NCBI GenBank assembly: GCA_035544835.1
Contig: DASZZV010000298.1
Span: 1-26,498 of the forward strand
Source of the DNA: DASZZV01 sp035544835
GTDB taxonomy: Bacteria; Acidobacteriota; Thermoanaerobaculia; Gp7-AA8
Direction: 5' to 3'
Length of the DNA: 26,498 bases
Of the stretch, positions 16,245 to 24,187 are shown piece after piece. The stretch's first letter is position 1, and every line of letters starts with the position of its first letter. The notes beneath the pieces are model-generated. The model was not told the DNA's origin and ran no database searches. It was given only the letters and a program-made list of their open reading frames with translations. Made by a program: the position numbers and the translations under genes.

Positions 16245-16845
16245 CGAGTGAAGGTCCCCTGACGATTGGTGTCGGTTGACCTCTGCGGTAGCGAAGCCGC
16301 GCCGCGACGATCCCTCCGAGGAATCCAAAGGCATGCGCCGTCCAGGAGATCCCGGCCTCGGGCAATACGGTATGGGCGATGGCGCCGCCAAACAGAAAGG
16401 CTACTGCCAGGGTCAGGACAAAGGAAGATAGGCGTCGATCGTAGACACTGCGGAAAAGAAGAAATCCGATGAAGCCGAACACCACGCCGGAGGCGCCGAT
16501 GTGATTGCCGCTGGAGCCGAAAATCCAGGTGCCGAAGCCTCCGATGAGCATGGACATCTGTGTTACGAAGAGGAACTCACCGATGCCCCGGAGAAGGATG
16601 ATCCCGCCCAGGATCAGTAAGGGAATGGTGTTGGCGACGATGTGGCCGAGGCTGCCATGGATGAAGGGAGCTTCGACGATTCCGACGAGACCAGCCGAGG
16701 TGCGAGGGATGATGCCGGTGACCGGCAGCAGCCTCGATCCGGTAATCAGGTCGATGAAGTAGACGAGCCACATCAGGCCGACGAAGCCGAACAGTATCGT
16801 TGCGCGGCCGGCCCAGTCGCGTTCGATCTCAGCAGGTGCGTTCAA
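16237..16845 (-). CDS. Rhomboid family intramembrane serine protease
   Basis: Rhomboids cleave membrane protein substrates within the bilayer. The 202-aa protein has about six hydrophobic segments. The catalytic serine lies in GASG (Ser119) and the catalytic histidine in TAHAFG (His171). The HxxxN motif that stabilises the oxyanion (His68, Asn72) is also present, so an active protease is expected. The start is TTG, supported by an AGGAG ribosome-binding site 7 nt upstream (16853-16857). Substrates cannot be predicted. The stop codon lies inside the end of the convergent GGDEF gene. A heptanucleotide repeat array begins about 20 bp upstream of the start and may overlap its promoter. Confidence 0.92.
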   Translation of the reverse strand: MNAPAEIERDWAGRATILFGFVGLMWLVYFIDLITGSRLLPVTGIIPRTSAGLVGIVEAPFIHGSLGHIVANTIPLLILGGIILLRGIGEFLFVTQMSMLIGGFGTWIFGSSGNHIGASGVVFGFIGFLLFRSVYDRRLSSFVLTLAVAFLFGGAIAHTVLPEAGISWTAHAFGFLGGIVAARLRYRRGQPTPIVRGPSLVN

Positions 16846-16865
16846 TACTGGGCTCCTATTGAAGC

Positions 16866-16970
16866 AGCTACTAGCTACTAGCTACTAGCTACTAGCTAAA
16901 GCTGGAAGCTGGAAGCTAGAAGCTAGAAGCTAGAAGCTAGAAGCTAGAAGCTAGAAGCTCTAGTAGCTAA
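16866..16970. repeat. Heptanucleotide tandem repeat array
   Basis: The block has a strict 7-bp period: four AGCTACT (16866-16893), one AGCTAAA, two AGCTGGA (16900-16913, offset by one base), and six AGCTAGA (16914-16955). It ends with AGCTCTAGTAGCT, which contains the reverse complement of the first unit. The array is thus about 14 units of related heptamers with self-complementary character (AGCT core). It fills most of the 140-bp gap between the rhomboid and Ig-repeat genes. It resembles short tandemly repeated repetitive sequences of other phyla in period, not in sequence. Confidence 0.9.
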
Positions 16971-16985
16971 CAACTGACACCGTAC

Positions 16986-19900
16986 CTACTCGGTCCGCAA
17001 CACGGTATCGCCTGTACCGTTGTCGGTGGAGCTGACGAAGGGAATGACTCCGCCGGCGCCGGAGACGACTTCAAACTTTATCTGGACATCGTGAAGATCA
17101 CCGAACAGTGAGTCGCGTGAGTCGCCGAGAAGCGACTTCACCATCCCGGAAACCAGGATGAAGTCGTTAGGGGCGAGCTGATAGTCATGGCTGGCCTGTG
17201 TTCCGCCACCGGAGAGTTGGAGGCCGTCGGCGAACGATACCGAGACCCGCACCGTAGCCGACGCGCCCGTGGTCTCGATGATCCCGAAATTCGTTCTGAA
17301 GGTCCCTGGCGCTCCGGTGATGGTACGGCTGACGTTGGAGTCCTGGAGTCCACCGATGATGCGGTTGGCGCCGAAGCGCAATGCCGAGGCGGCAGGGAGC
17401 GCCGGCACGGCGGTCCCGAAGGTGCCGTTCTGTCCGACCACGCTGGTGTAGGTGCGGCTGGTGACGAAAAGTGAGGAGCCTGAGCTTGGGACGACGATCA
17501 CGAATCCCACCGAGTCGCCGACCACGCCGAACAGACCGCCCACGACGTCATTCAATACCTGTGCGGCACGGGGAGCGATAGGGACCTGTTTCTGAATCAT
17601 TGCGCCGCCGCGGGGGAAGTAACGCAAGGTGGCCGAGGCCTGGGCCCCGCCCCCGTTGGTGATGGCGACGTCGGTACGAAAGAAGGTGTTGTTCGCTCCC
17701 TTCGATGTTCCGACCACAGGAATCACGAAGCTGTCGGCGGCGGCTTTCGCGAACTGTTTCGTCCAGTCGGCGACTGCCCAGGTATCTCCGCTGGCGTCAT
17801 CGACTGGAGTCGCGAAGGCGAAAACCTTTCCACCAGAAGTGTTGGTGATCACGGCCGTGACCGCGTTGTCGGGAACGGCATTATTAATCTGCAGCAATCC
17901 GAACGTCGACACTGGCTGATTGCTCAGTGAGCTGACGACCGCGCCGTTGGCGTCGAGAAAATCGATCTGAACCGCCGCGTCGACGCCCGACCCTTCCTGC
18001 ACATAAAGGTTGGTGTGGCTGGTGGCATCTTTGCGGAGCCCGGTCAGCACGAGCTTTTCGCCTGAGGCCGCAGCGCGGTCCGAACGGAAGACCGGGAGTG
18101 TCGTGCCGTAGGTTCCCTTGGCGTTGTTGGCGTTGAAGACATTCGCGCCGACTGACAGCGTTGTCGCCGCGGAGGTGCGGATCTGCATGGTACCGATCTG
18201 ATTGTCCTGGCCGTACACGGTCTTTACGACGTCACCCAGGCTCAGAGAGCCCGCCGGCGTCACACTTCCCGAAGTCTTCGAGGCTGAGAGTGTCTTATCG
18301 GCCGGCTTGTAGAAGAAGTTCAGATCGCTGAGTGGATTTTGGCTGTCTTTGTTGGTGACCGAAAGGTCGGAGAGGAATAGTTTGCCGCCGCTGCCGAGGA
18401 TGTGGCCGACTCCAGGGATGAAGAGCACGATCTGACCAGGGGGGAGCGCCGGAAGACTGGTGGACTGGGTGGGTGGCTTGGTCGTGTCGACAACCGAGAC
18501 GATGCTGAATCCGGTTGGGGGGCCAGAGTTGATGCCGGTGCTGGAGCCCCTGGACGCGGAGGGATTCGCGAAGTAGGTCAAAGTCAGCGAGCACTGATCG
18601 GATCCCTGCGAATCCTCGCGCAGAGTTCGGTCGATGGTGAAAGTGATCGTTTTGGTTTCGCCGGGCTGCAGCGTGATGAGGCCGTCCTGAGGACTCATCC
18701 AGGGAACATCTGAGGTGAGGATGCCGGTGACCACGCCATCTCCAGTGTTGGTGAAGTCGATGGTCGCGGTCTGCGTTCCGGTTCCGGCGACGTCTCCGCG
18801 ATTCGAGCTCGGCTGAGGACGCGGCTTGCCGAAGGCGGGCGCCGAGCCGACCAGCACGCGCACGGGAATCTGGAAGCCCGGTCGCACGCCGATACCTGCC
18901 GGAATGGAGAATCCTTTATAGAAGCCGGTGGCCAGGGCTTGCGTCTGGATGGTGACTACCTGGGAGGCTCCCTTGTCGAGGTGGAATGAGGTTGGTAGCT
19001 GCGTGAAGAATGTGTCGCTCTTCGTCAGCGTGATGTCGGTAGGATCGGGTCCGAGATTGGTCAGAACATAGGAGGTAGATCCGCCACTGCTGGGGAGCTG
19101 AAGAATCGCCCCGGGAAAAGAGCTGCCGATGACGCGTGCAATCGGCAGGGCCGACACAGTGATGTTCGCGGTCGCCGAAACGACGGCGGGATTGGATGCC
19201 GTGATCGTGGTCGTGCCGGCGCCCACAGCCTGAACGAAAAACGTCGCCGAGGTGTTACCTGCCGGGATCGAGACCGTGGCCGGAACCGTTGCGGCACTCG
19301 GGTCCGAGGACGCCAGGTTCACCGTGAGGGGCAGACGTCCGCCGGGGAAATTGGTTGTGACCGTCAGCGTGCCTTTACTGTTTGCGCCCAGGGTCATCGT
19401 GGTAGGCGTCAGCGACAAACCGGCAACGGTCACGGACGCGGTATCCCCAACAGCGTTGGGATTGCTCGCCGTAATCGATGCGCTTCCTGCTGTGGTACCG
19501 CCTGTGACTGTGAATGACATCGAGGTCTGGCCCCTCGGGATCACGACGGTGGCGGGCACTGTGGCGATGGTGGTGTCGGAGGAAACAAGATTGATTGTGA
19601 AGCCGACGGTACCGAAGTTGATACTCGCGGTCATCGTTGTCTGGCCGCCGGGCGAGAGCGTTACCGGTGACGGAGACAGGGTGATCCCGGCGACGGTTGC
19701 CGTCGCTGAATCTGGAACCGCATTCGTCGCCGACGCAGTAATCGTGGCGATACCGGCTATGGAGCCGGTCGTGACCGGGACGCTGACGGAGGTGAAGCCT
19801 CCAGCCGGGATCACGACACTGCTAGGGACCGTGGCGATACTCGTGTCCGAAGATAAGAGGTTGACCGTCAGTCCCACCACGCGCCCGGTAGGGACGCTTG

Positions 19901-20321
19901 TAAACACCGTCATATTGGCGGGCGGCGCACCGGGAGCCCGAATGAGATTCGGGGTCAAAGTCAAGCCCTCGATGGTCACCGTAGATGTGGCGGAGTTGTA
20001 GTTCGTCGCCGATGCCGTGATGGTGCTCGATCCCGGGGCCGACCCGGCTGTCAGCGTGAAGGTCTTTGATAACGTTCCCGTGGCAATGATCACCGACGAC
20101 GGCACCGTAGCCACGCTCGTGTTGGAAGAGGTGAGATTCACCAACACATTGAAGGTCTGCGTGAACGGGATGCTCACCGTCATCGTCTGGGTGGTATTGG
20201 GCGCGGGCCTTAATGTCGCTGGTGTCAGGCTCAACGAGGGCAGCTGCGCGAAGAGCGGCGCGGTCGTCGCGCTGAGGGTGAGTACGACCATGGAAAGCAT
20301 CAAAGCCCTGAACGGTTTCAT
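16986..20321 (-). CDS. Large secreted Ig-repeat protein with duplicated C-terminal module
   Basis: The 1111-aa protein has a clear Sec signal peptide ending in PLFAQ (about residue 26). Four Ig-like repeats of about 90 residues follow (about 27-391), each with a SSDTSIATVP-type strand, an IPAG turn and an ITAS strand. A BACON-like segment (NTGDGVV, SDVPWMSP) is near 520-590. The remainder (about 640-1111) is two copies of a roughly 225-residue module: each opens with IPxVG and a SD/TD-(L/V)-x-(V/I)-TN motif and closes with a D-x-(S/T)-GDT motif. Similar closing motifs occur, from memory, in many acidobacterial extracellular proteins. No LPXTG or membrane anchor is seen. It is probably a secreted or surface adhesion-type protein; function unknown. 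ATG 20321 was preferred to TTG 20324; GGAGG lies at 20332-20336. Confidence 0.85.
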   Translation of the reverse strand: MKPFRALMLSMVVLTLSATTAPLFAQLPSLSLTPATLRPAPNTTQTMTVSIPFTQTFNVLVNLTSSNTSVATVPSSVIIATGTLSKTFTLTAGSAPGSSTITASATNYNSATSTVTIEGLTLTPNLIRAPGAPPANMTVFTSVPTGRVVGLTVNLLSSDTSIATVPSSVVIPAGGFTSVSVPVTTGSIAGIATITASATNAVPDSATATVAGITLSPSPVTLSPGGQTTMTASINFGTVGFTINLVSSDTTIATVPATVVIPRGQTSMSFTVTGGTTAGSASITASNPNAVGDTASVTVAGLSLTPTTMTLGANSKGTLTVTTNFPGGRLPLTVNLASSDPSAATVPATVSIPAGNTSATFFVQAVGAGTTTITASNPAVVSATANITVSALPIARVIGSSFPGAILQLPSSGGSTSYVLTNLGPDPTDITLTKSDTFFTQLPTSFHLDKGASQVVTIQTQALATGFYKGFSIPAGIGVRPGFQIPVRVLVGSAPAFGKPRPQPSSNRGDVAGTGTQTATIDFTNTGDGVVTGILTSDVPWMSPQDGLITLQPGETKTITFTIDRTLREDSQGSDQCSLTLTYFANPSASRGSSTGINSGPPTGFSIVSVVDTTKPPTQSTSLPALPPGQIVLFIPGVGHILGSGGKLFLSDLSVTNKDSQNPLSDLNFFYKPADKTLSASKTSGSVTPAGSLSLGDVVKTVYGQDNQIGTMQIRTSAATTLSVGANVFNANNAKGTYGTTLPVFRSDRAAASGEKLVLTGLRKDATSHTNLYVQEGSGVDAAVQIDFLDANGAVVSSLSNQPVSTFGLLQINNAVPDNAVTAVITNTSGGKVFAFATPVDDASGDTWAVADWTKQFAKAAADSFVIPVVGTSKGANNTFFRTDVAITNGGGAQASATLRYFPRGGAMIQKQVPIAPRAAQVLNDVVGGLFGVVGDSVGFVIVVPSSGSSLFVTSRTYTSVVGQNGTFGTAVPALPAASALRFGANRIIGGLQDSNVSRTITGAPGTFRTNFGIIETTGASATVRVSVSFADGLQLSGGGTQASHDYQLAPNDFILVSGMVKSLLGDSRDSLFGDLHDVQIKFEVVSGAGGVIPFVSSTDNGTGDTVLRTE

Positions 20322-20835
20322 CAAGAGGTAGCCTCCGCTTCTTAGCTGGATCGATGTACGCGAAAATGAACGCTGAGTCCTGGACGATTTCTGAGCATAA
20401 CCTCACTAACACATAAAAGTATTCGCCAGGATGGGGCCGCTGTCAGTGAGCAAACGCACAAAACGCAAAAAAGCCGGAGAAAGTGTGGTTTCGAGCCGCG
20501 TAGCGGCGGCATCGATTTAGCCCCACCCGTGAGGGGGGAGCGCGTCGGGCGGAGATATTTTCACGAGCCGCGCAGTGGCGGCATCGAGTTTTATGACCAT
20601 ACTGAAGACGAGATGCGTCAGCGGAGAGCCGTACGTATGTCCCATCGTGCAGCGTCCCTCCATCGGCTAGCCGATGCCGCCCCTGCCGGGGCTCAGAACT
20701 GTGTCTCGTTCGCGCGTTCCCCACCCTCACGGGTGGGGCTAAAACGATGTCGCCGCTACGCGGCTGAAAGTCCTGTCAAGCGAGCGCACAAACCCAGGGA
20801 TTCTGCATTCTGAATTCAGCATTCTCACCTCGCAC
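20322..20835. other. Repeat-rich intergenic region upstream of the Ig-repeat gene
   Basis: This gap of about 510 bp between the Ig-repeat gene and guaA has no convincing gene. Bases 20322-20493 should hold the promoter of the Ig-repeat gene (reading leftward) but no clear promoter pair stood out. Bases 20494-20765 are an inverted-repeat element described separately. Bases 20766-20835 include a small ATTCTGCATTCTGAATTCAGCATTCT stretch with self-complementary ends just after guaA. Confidence 0.6.
20494..20765. repeat. Inverted-repeat element with 42-bp arms
   Basis: The arms 20494-20535 and 20724-20765 are reverse complements with two mismatches. Each arm itself contains an AGCCGCGTAGCGGC hairpin and a CCCCACCCGTGAGGG hairpin. 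A third, partial copy in direct orientation to the left arm lies at 20576-20597. The interior of about 190 bp has no recognisable gene. The structure resembles a non-autonomous element or a compound REP pair. Translation of either end gives the same spurious PPSRVGL(K/N)RCRRYAA peptide. Confidence 0.85.
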
Positions 20836-22380
20836 CTACTCCCACTCGATCGTGCTGGGAGGCTTGGACGAAACGTCGTAAGCCACGCGGTTCACGCCGC
20901 GAACCTCGTTCACGATCCTCCGGGAGATGGTGTCGAGCACGTCGTAGGGGAACCGATACCAGTCGGCGGTCATGAAATCGGTCGTCGTGACGGCTCGCAG
21001 AGCCAGCACGTTTTCGTACGTCCGCTCGTCGCCCATGACCCCGACGGATTTGACCGGCAGAAGGACGGCGAAGGCCTGGCCGATCTCGCGATAGAGGCCG
21101 GCCCTGCGAATCTCTTCGATCAGAATGGCGTCGGCATTCTGCAGGATGGCCACGCGCTCCGGTGTGACCTCGCCGAGAATGCGCACGGCCAGGCCGGGCC
21201 CGGGGAAGGGATGCCGCCACACGAACTCTTCCTCCAGCCCCAGCTCCAGGCCAAGTGCGCGCACCTCATCCTTGAACAGCTCGCGCAGGGGCTCGATCAG
21301 TTTGAGCCCCATCTTCTCAGGCAGGCCGCCGACGTTGTGATGAGTCTTGATGACCGCGGATGGGCCTTTGATCGACACCGACTCGATCACGTCGGGGTAC
21401 AGCGTTCCCTGAACCAGAAACTCGACACCCTCGATGCGCCTGGCTTCGTCTTCAAAGACGGAGATGAATTCGTATCCGATCTTCTTTCGCTTCAGCTCGG
21501 GCTCCGACACACCGGCCAGCTCGCGGTAGAAGCGATCCTTGGCGTCGACGGCCACGATGTGAAGTCCCAGACCTTCGCCGAGCTTCGACATCACCTGCAG
21601 CGCCTCGTCCTTTCTCAGTACGCCGTTGTCGACAAAGACGGCCGTCAACTGATCGCCAATGGCCTCGGCGACCAGAATGGCAGCGACGCTGGAGTCGACG
21701 CCACCGCTCACCGCGGCGATGACTTTGCTCATGCCGACCAGCTCACGAATCTCGGCCACTTTCCTCTTTCGGAAGTCGCCGAGATCCCACGCTCCCTCGG
21801 ATCCACAGATGTCGAAGAGAAAATTCCGGATGATCTTGCGGCCATGCTCGGTATGCGTGACTTCCGGGTGGAACTGAATGCCGTAGCAGCGGCTCTCTCG
21901 ATTCTCAAATGCCGCGATGGCTGTGTTCGGCGAGGAGGCGGTCAGCTCGAAGCCTGGTGGTGGTTTGAGGATCTTGTCCCCGTGACTCATCCAAACGCGG
22001 TGAGTTTTCGCCGTGTCCGAGAAGAGCGCACTGTCCTGAATGATCTCGATCTCGGCGCGGCCATACTCTCGTTCAGGCGCGGCTTCGACTTCGCCTCCGA
22101 GGAAGTAGGCGGTGAGCTGCATGCCGTAGCAGATGCCGAGGATGGGAATTCCCAGCTCGAAGATTTCCCGTTCCATGTACGGCGCGGACTCGCCATAGAC
22201 CGATTGAGGTCCTCCGGACAGGATGATGCCGCGTGGCGCAATGCGGCGGACCTCGGCGACTGGAATGTTGAAGGGATGGATCTCCGAGTAGACGTGATTC
22301 TCGCGAATACGCCGGGCGATCAGCTGCGTGTACTGAGATCCGAAATCGAGAACGAGGATGGTTTCTTGTTGTGGGGACAC
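20836..22380 (-). CDS. guaA: GMP synthase (glutamine-hydrolysing)
   Basis: GuaA converts XMP, ATP and glutamine to GMP in the cytoplasm. The 514-aa product has the class I glutamine amidotransferase domain with Cys84 (GICYGMQL), His171 and Glu173 (QFHPEV), then the ATP pyrophosphatase P-loop SGGVDSS at 225-231, and the usual C-terminus ending PPSTIEWE. Length is normal. The start is GTG, with GGAAGGG a few bases upstream. The gene stands alone; no guaB is adjacent. The link to the c-di-GMP enzyme nearby through GTP supply is only metabolic and needs no special coupling. Confidence 0.97.
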   Translation of the reverse strand: MSPQQETILVLDFGSQYTQLIARRIRENHVYSEIHPFNIPVAEVRRIAPRGIILSGGPQSVYGESAPYMEREIFELGIPILGICYGMQLTAYFLGGEVEAAPEREYGRAEIEIIQDSALFSDTAKTHRVWMSHGDKILKPPPGFELTASSPNTAIAAFENRESRCYGIQFHPEVTHTEHGRKIIRNFLFDICGSEGAWDLGDFRKRKVAEIRELVGMSKVIAAVSGGVDSSVAAILVAEAIGDQLTAVFVDNGVLRKDEALQVMSKLGEGLGLHIVAVDAKDRFYRELAGVSEPELKRKKIGYEFISVFEDEARRIEGVEFLVQGTLYPDVIESVSIKGPSAVIKTHHNVGGLPEKMGLKLIEPLRELFKDEVRALGLELGLEEEFVWRHPFPGPGLAVRILGEVTPERVAILQNADAILIEEIRRAGLYREIGQAFAVLLPVKSVGVMGDERTYENVLALRAVTTTDFMTADWYRFPYDVLDTISRRIVNEVRGVNRVAYDVSSKPPSTIEWE

Positions 22381-22488
22381 GCTTCCCTTCCGATCGCTGC
22401 AGATTGAAAGGGCGATTGTAGACGAGGAGCGGTGGCTGATGCCGAGCCGTCAGGCCGCCTTGCCGCCCCGGCTGTCATTGGGGTCTTG

Positions 22489-22605
22489 TGTGGCAGGGGC
22501 GCTCTTGCCTGTGTGCCGCGGCGTGGAGACGCGGCATTCCTCCCGCAATTCGACAGGAAAGTCGGCCTCGACAGCCGACACGCAGGCAAGAGTGCCTGTG
22601 CCACA
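22489..22605. repeat. Inverted repeat in the guaA-TPR gene gap
   Basis: The arms 22489-22517 and 22577-22605 match as reverse complements at 24 of 29 positions, sharing a CTCTTGCCTG core. The gap of 242 bp (22381-22622) otherwise contains only the guaA ribosome-binding site and no gene. The TGTGGCACAGGCACTCTTGC-type sequence looks like a dispersed intergenic repeat. It could also act as a terminator hairpin for the TPR operon, which ends at 22623, but there is no T-run. Confidence 0.75.
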
Positions 22606-22622
22606 AAAACCCCGGTCGCGCG

Positions 22623-23447
22623 CTATTTCTTCGGGGGCGGTGGCGCCGACCCTGGTCCGCCTCCCGGCGGCATGCCCATGGTTGGTTGTGCCGAGGGCCG
22701 GGTTGGAGGCGGCGTCTGAACAGCGGGCTCGGTCACGGCCGGTGTCGGCGTCACGATATTTTCGGGTGCGGCCTGAGGCGAAACGCCCTGGTCGGCGGGT
22801 TTGGCCGATGTAGAAGATGACGTGCTCCCGCCCGAGCTCACTTGCGGCTGGATGCTGCGCCGGGCGTGCTCGTCAGGGTACATGTGGATCAGCGCGAGGT
22901 CGACGAGCCGCGAGTCGATGATGCGAGGGTTCTTCCTGACGTCGAGAAGTGAATGATTGATCTGGAAGGCGCGCGCGTAGTGCTCGACGGCATCGTCCGT
23001 AGCGCCACGTTTCTCGTAGAGAAGGCCGAGCTGGAAGTGAGCCGCGGCGTTGCCGGGCTTGATCGACAGGCTCTTGTTGAGATCGTGAATGGCGCGGAAA
23101 TGGTTTCCCTGTGCCGCGTGGATCAGTCCGAGGTTGTACCAGGCCGGATAGAAACGTGAGTCGGCGCTGATGGCGCGATGGAATTCGACTTCGGCGTCTT
23201 TGGGAAAGCCGCGATCGAGCAGGAGCGTGCCCAGATCGTTATGAACCGAGGCCTGAGCTGGATTGGCCTGAAGCGATTCCATCCTGGCCATGATCAGCCG
23301 GTCGGTCGGGTTGGCAGGGTTCAGATAGCGGGCGTAAAACGGCCGTACGTAGCCGTTGTTGTTTGCGCGTTTCTGCTGCATCTCTTGAACGCGCGCGCAG
23401 CCGAAAGTAGCCGTTACAGCGAAGAGTATGAGTGTTTTTCTGATCAT
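22623..23447 (-). CDS. TPR-repeat putative lipoprotein
   Basis: The 274-aa protein starts with a short signal sequence and a cysteine at residue 17 (TATFGC), a fair lipobox, so it is probably a lipoprotein. Residues about 65-165 contain about three tetratricopeptide repeats (for example WYNLGLIHAAQGNHFRAI and FQLGLLYEKRGATDDAVEHY), which bind partner proteins. The last 70 residues are rich in proline, serine and glycine and end PPPPKK. The start has an AGGAA ribosome-binding site and overlaps the stop of the upstream coiled-coil gene in an ATGA arrangement, so the two are co-translated and may act together. The specific role is unknown. Confidence 0.82.
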   Translation of the reverse strand: MIRKTLILFAVTATFGCARVQEMQQKRANNNGYVRPFYARYLNPANPTDRLIMARMESLQANPAQASVHNDLGTLLLDRGFPKDAEVEFHRAISADSRFYPAWYNLGLIHAAQGNHFRAIHDLNKSLSIKPGNAAAHFQLGLLYEKRGATDDAVEHYARAFQINHSLLDVRKNPRIIDSRLVDLALIHMYPDEHARRSIQPQVSSGGSTSSSTSAKPADQGVSPQAAPENIVTPTPAVTEPAVQTPPPTRPSAQPTMGMPPGGGPGSAPPPPKK

Positions 23448-24058
23448 CGTTCCTGTACCGGCCTCGCTTTGAGTTTCACTTTGCCTTCCACGGTCTCGAC
23501 CCTGAAGGCGATGGTCTCCACTTTGAATCGATCGCGGAGATCCTGAGCCTGTTTCTGCACCATGGCTGCCACCTGCTCGAGTGAGAGAGCCGAGCTCTTA
23601 CCAAGGCGTTGGTTCGCCTCGAGGATCTGCGCGTGAAGCGTCTTCAAAGCCTCGCCTTCCTCGGAGCGCGTTACTCTTACATACGGATCGGGGGCCCCGG
23701 ACGTTACAGGTGCAGGACGCGGAGGGGGCGTTGCCTCCTTTTTCTCCGCGCCATTATTGCCTGCGAGCGCCGCGACCCTCCTGCGATAATCGGTCGGCCC
23801 CTCCTCTCTCTCCCGCATCTGACGACCCCAGAGCTCCTGGAACTGGTTGTATCGGGAAATGAGAGTGCTGAGACGGAACCTCATGGCATTGTCACGGATC
23901 CGGGACTTACCGCTCAGGTCCCGCATCATCTCGTCCAGACGTTTCTTGTCTTCCGTCGGGGGAAGCTTGCGCACGCCCGCAAAGAAGATGTCGTACTGAA
24001 TCTTCAGCTTGCGGATTGCCTCCTCGAAGCGGTTGATCTGTTCTTCGCTCTCGTTCAC
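23444..24058 (-). CDS. Coiled-coil protein, MXAN_5187 C-terminal-like
   Basis: The 204-aa product begins at GTG 24058 preceded by AGAGGG. An upstream start in the same frame (24187) would add 43 low-complexity residues covering the palindrome at 24072-24089 and is less likely. The first 95 residues are helical and charged. The pattern LKIQYDIFFAGVRKLPP, RFRLSTLISRYNQF and WGRQMREREEG resembles, from memory, the C-terminal region of Myxococcus MXAN_5187-like proteins; this assignment is moderate. A proline-rich linker follows, then another helical segment. There is no signal peptide. It shares an operon with the TPR lipoprotein gene by 4-bp overlap. The function is unknown. Confidence 0.72.
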   Translation of the reverse strand: MNESEEQINRFEEAIRKLKIQYDIFFAGVRKLPPTEDKKRLDEMMRDLSGKSRIRDNAMRFRLSTLISRYNQFQELWGRQMREREEGPTDYRRRVAALAGNNGAEKKEATPPPRPAPVTSGAPDPYVRVTRSEEGEALKTLHAQILEANQRLGKSSALSLEQVAAMVQKQAQDLRDRFKVETIAFRVETVEGKVKLKARPVQER

Positions 24059-24071
24059 TGACCCTCTGAAA

Positions 24072-24089
24072 TCCCGGACCGGTCCGGGA
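24072..24089. promoter_or_regulatory. 18-bp perfect palindrome in divergent promoter region
   Basis: The sequence TCCCGGACCGGTCCGGGA is its own reverse complement. It lies in the 129-bp divergent region between the coiled-coil gene start (24058) and selA (24188). A second inverted repeat (AGAGCC 24113-24118, GGCTCT 24129-24134) lies nearby. This position suits an operator for a dimeric regulator, but a short cruciform or RNA hairpin in the leader of the - strand operon is equally possible. Confidence 0.55.
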
Positions 24090-24187
24090 CAGCTAAGTGT
24101 ACTCTCGATGCCAGAGCCAGACCTGCTAGGCTCTAACTCTGTCAGGTGCCGCGAGTGCGCACCGCTATCTGTCGCGAAGAACAACAA

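Noticed and set aside
16866..16970. CRISPR-like array
   Set aside because: The repeat unit is 7 bp with no spacers and there are no cas genes.
19252..20001. 249-aa frame on the + strand inside the Ig-repeat gene
   Set aside because: Its apparent valine-rich repeats are the mirror of the Ig repeats on the - strand.
21211..22407. 398-aa open frame antisense to guaA
   Set aside because: Long antisense frames are common in GC-rich genes. guaA has full-length homology with all motifs, and the antisense product shows no domain.
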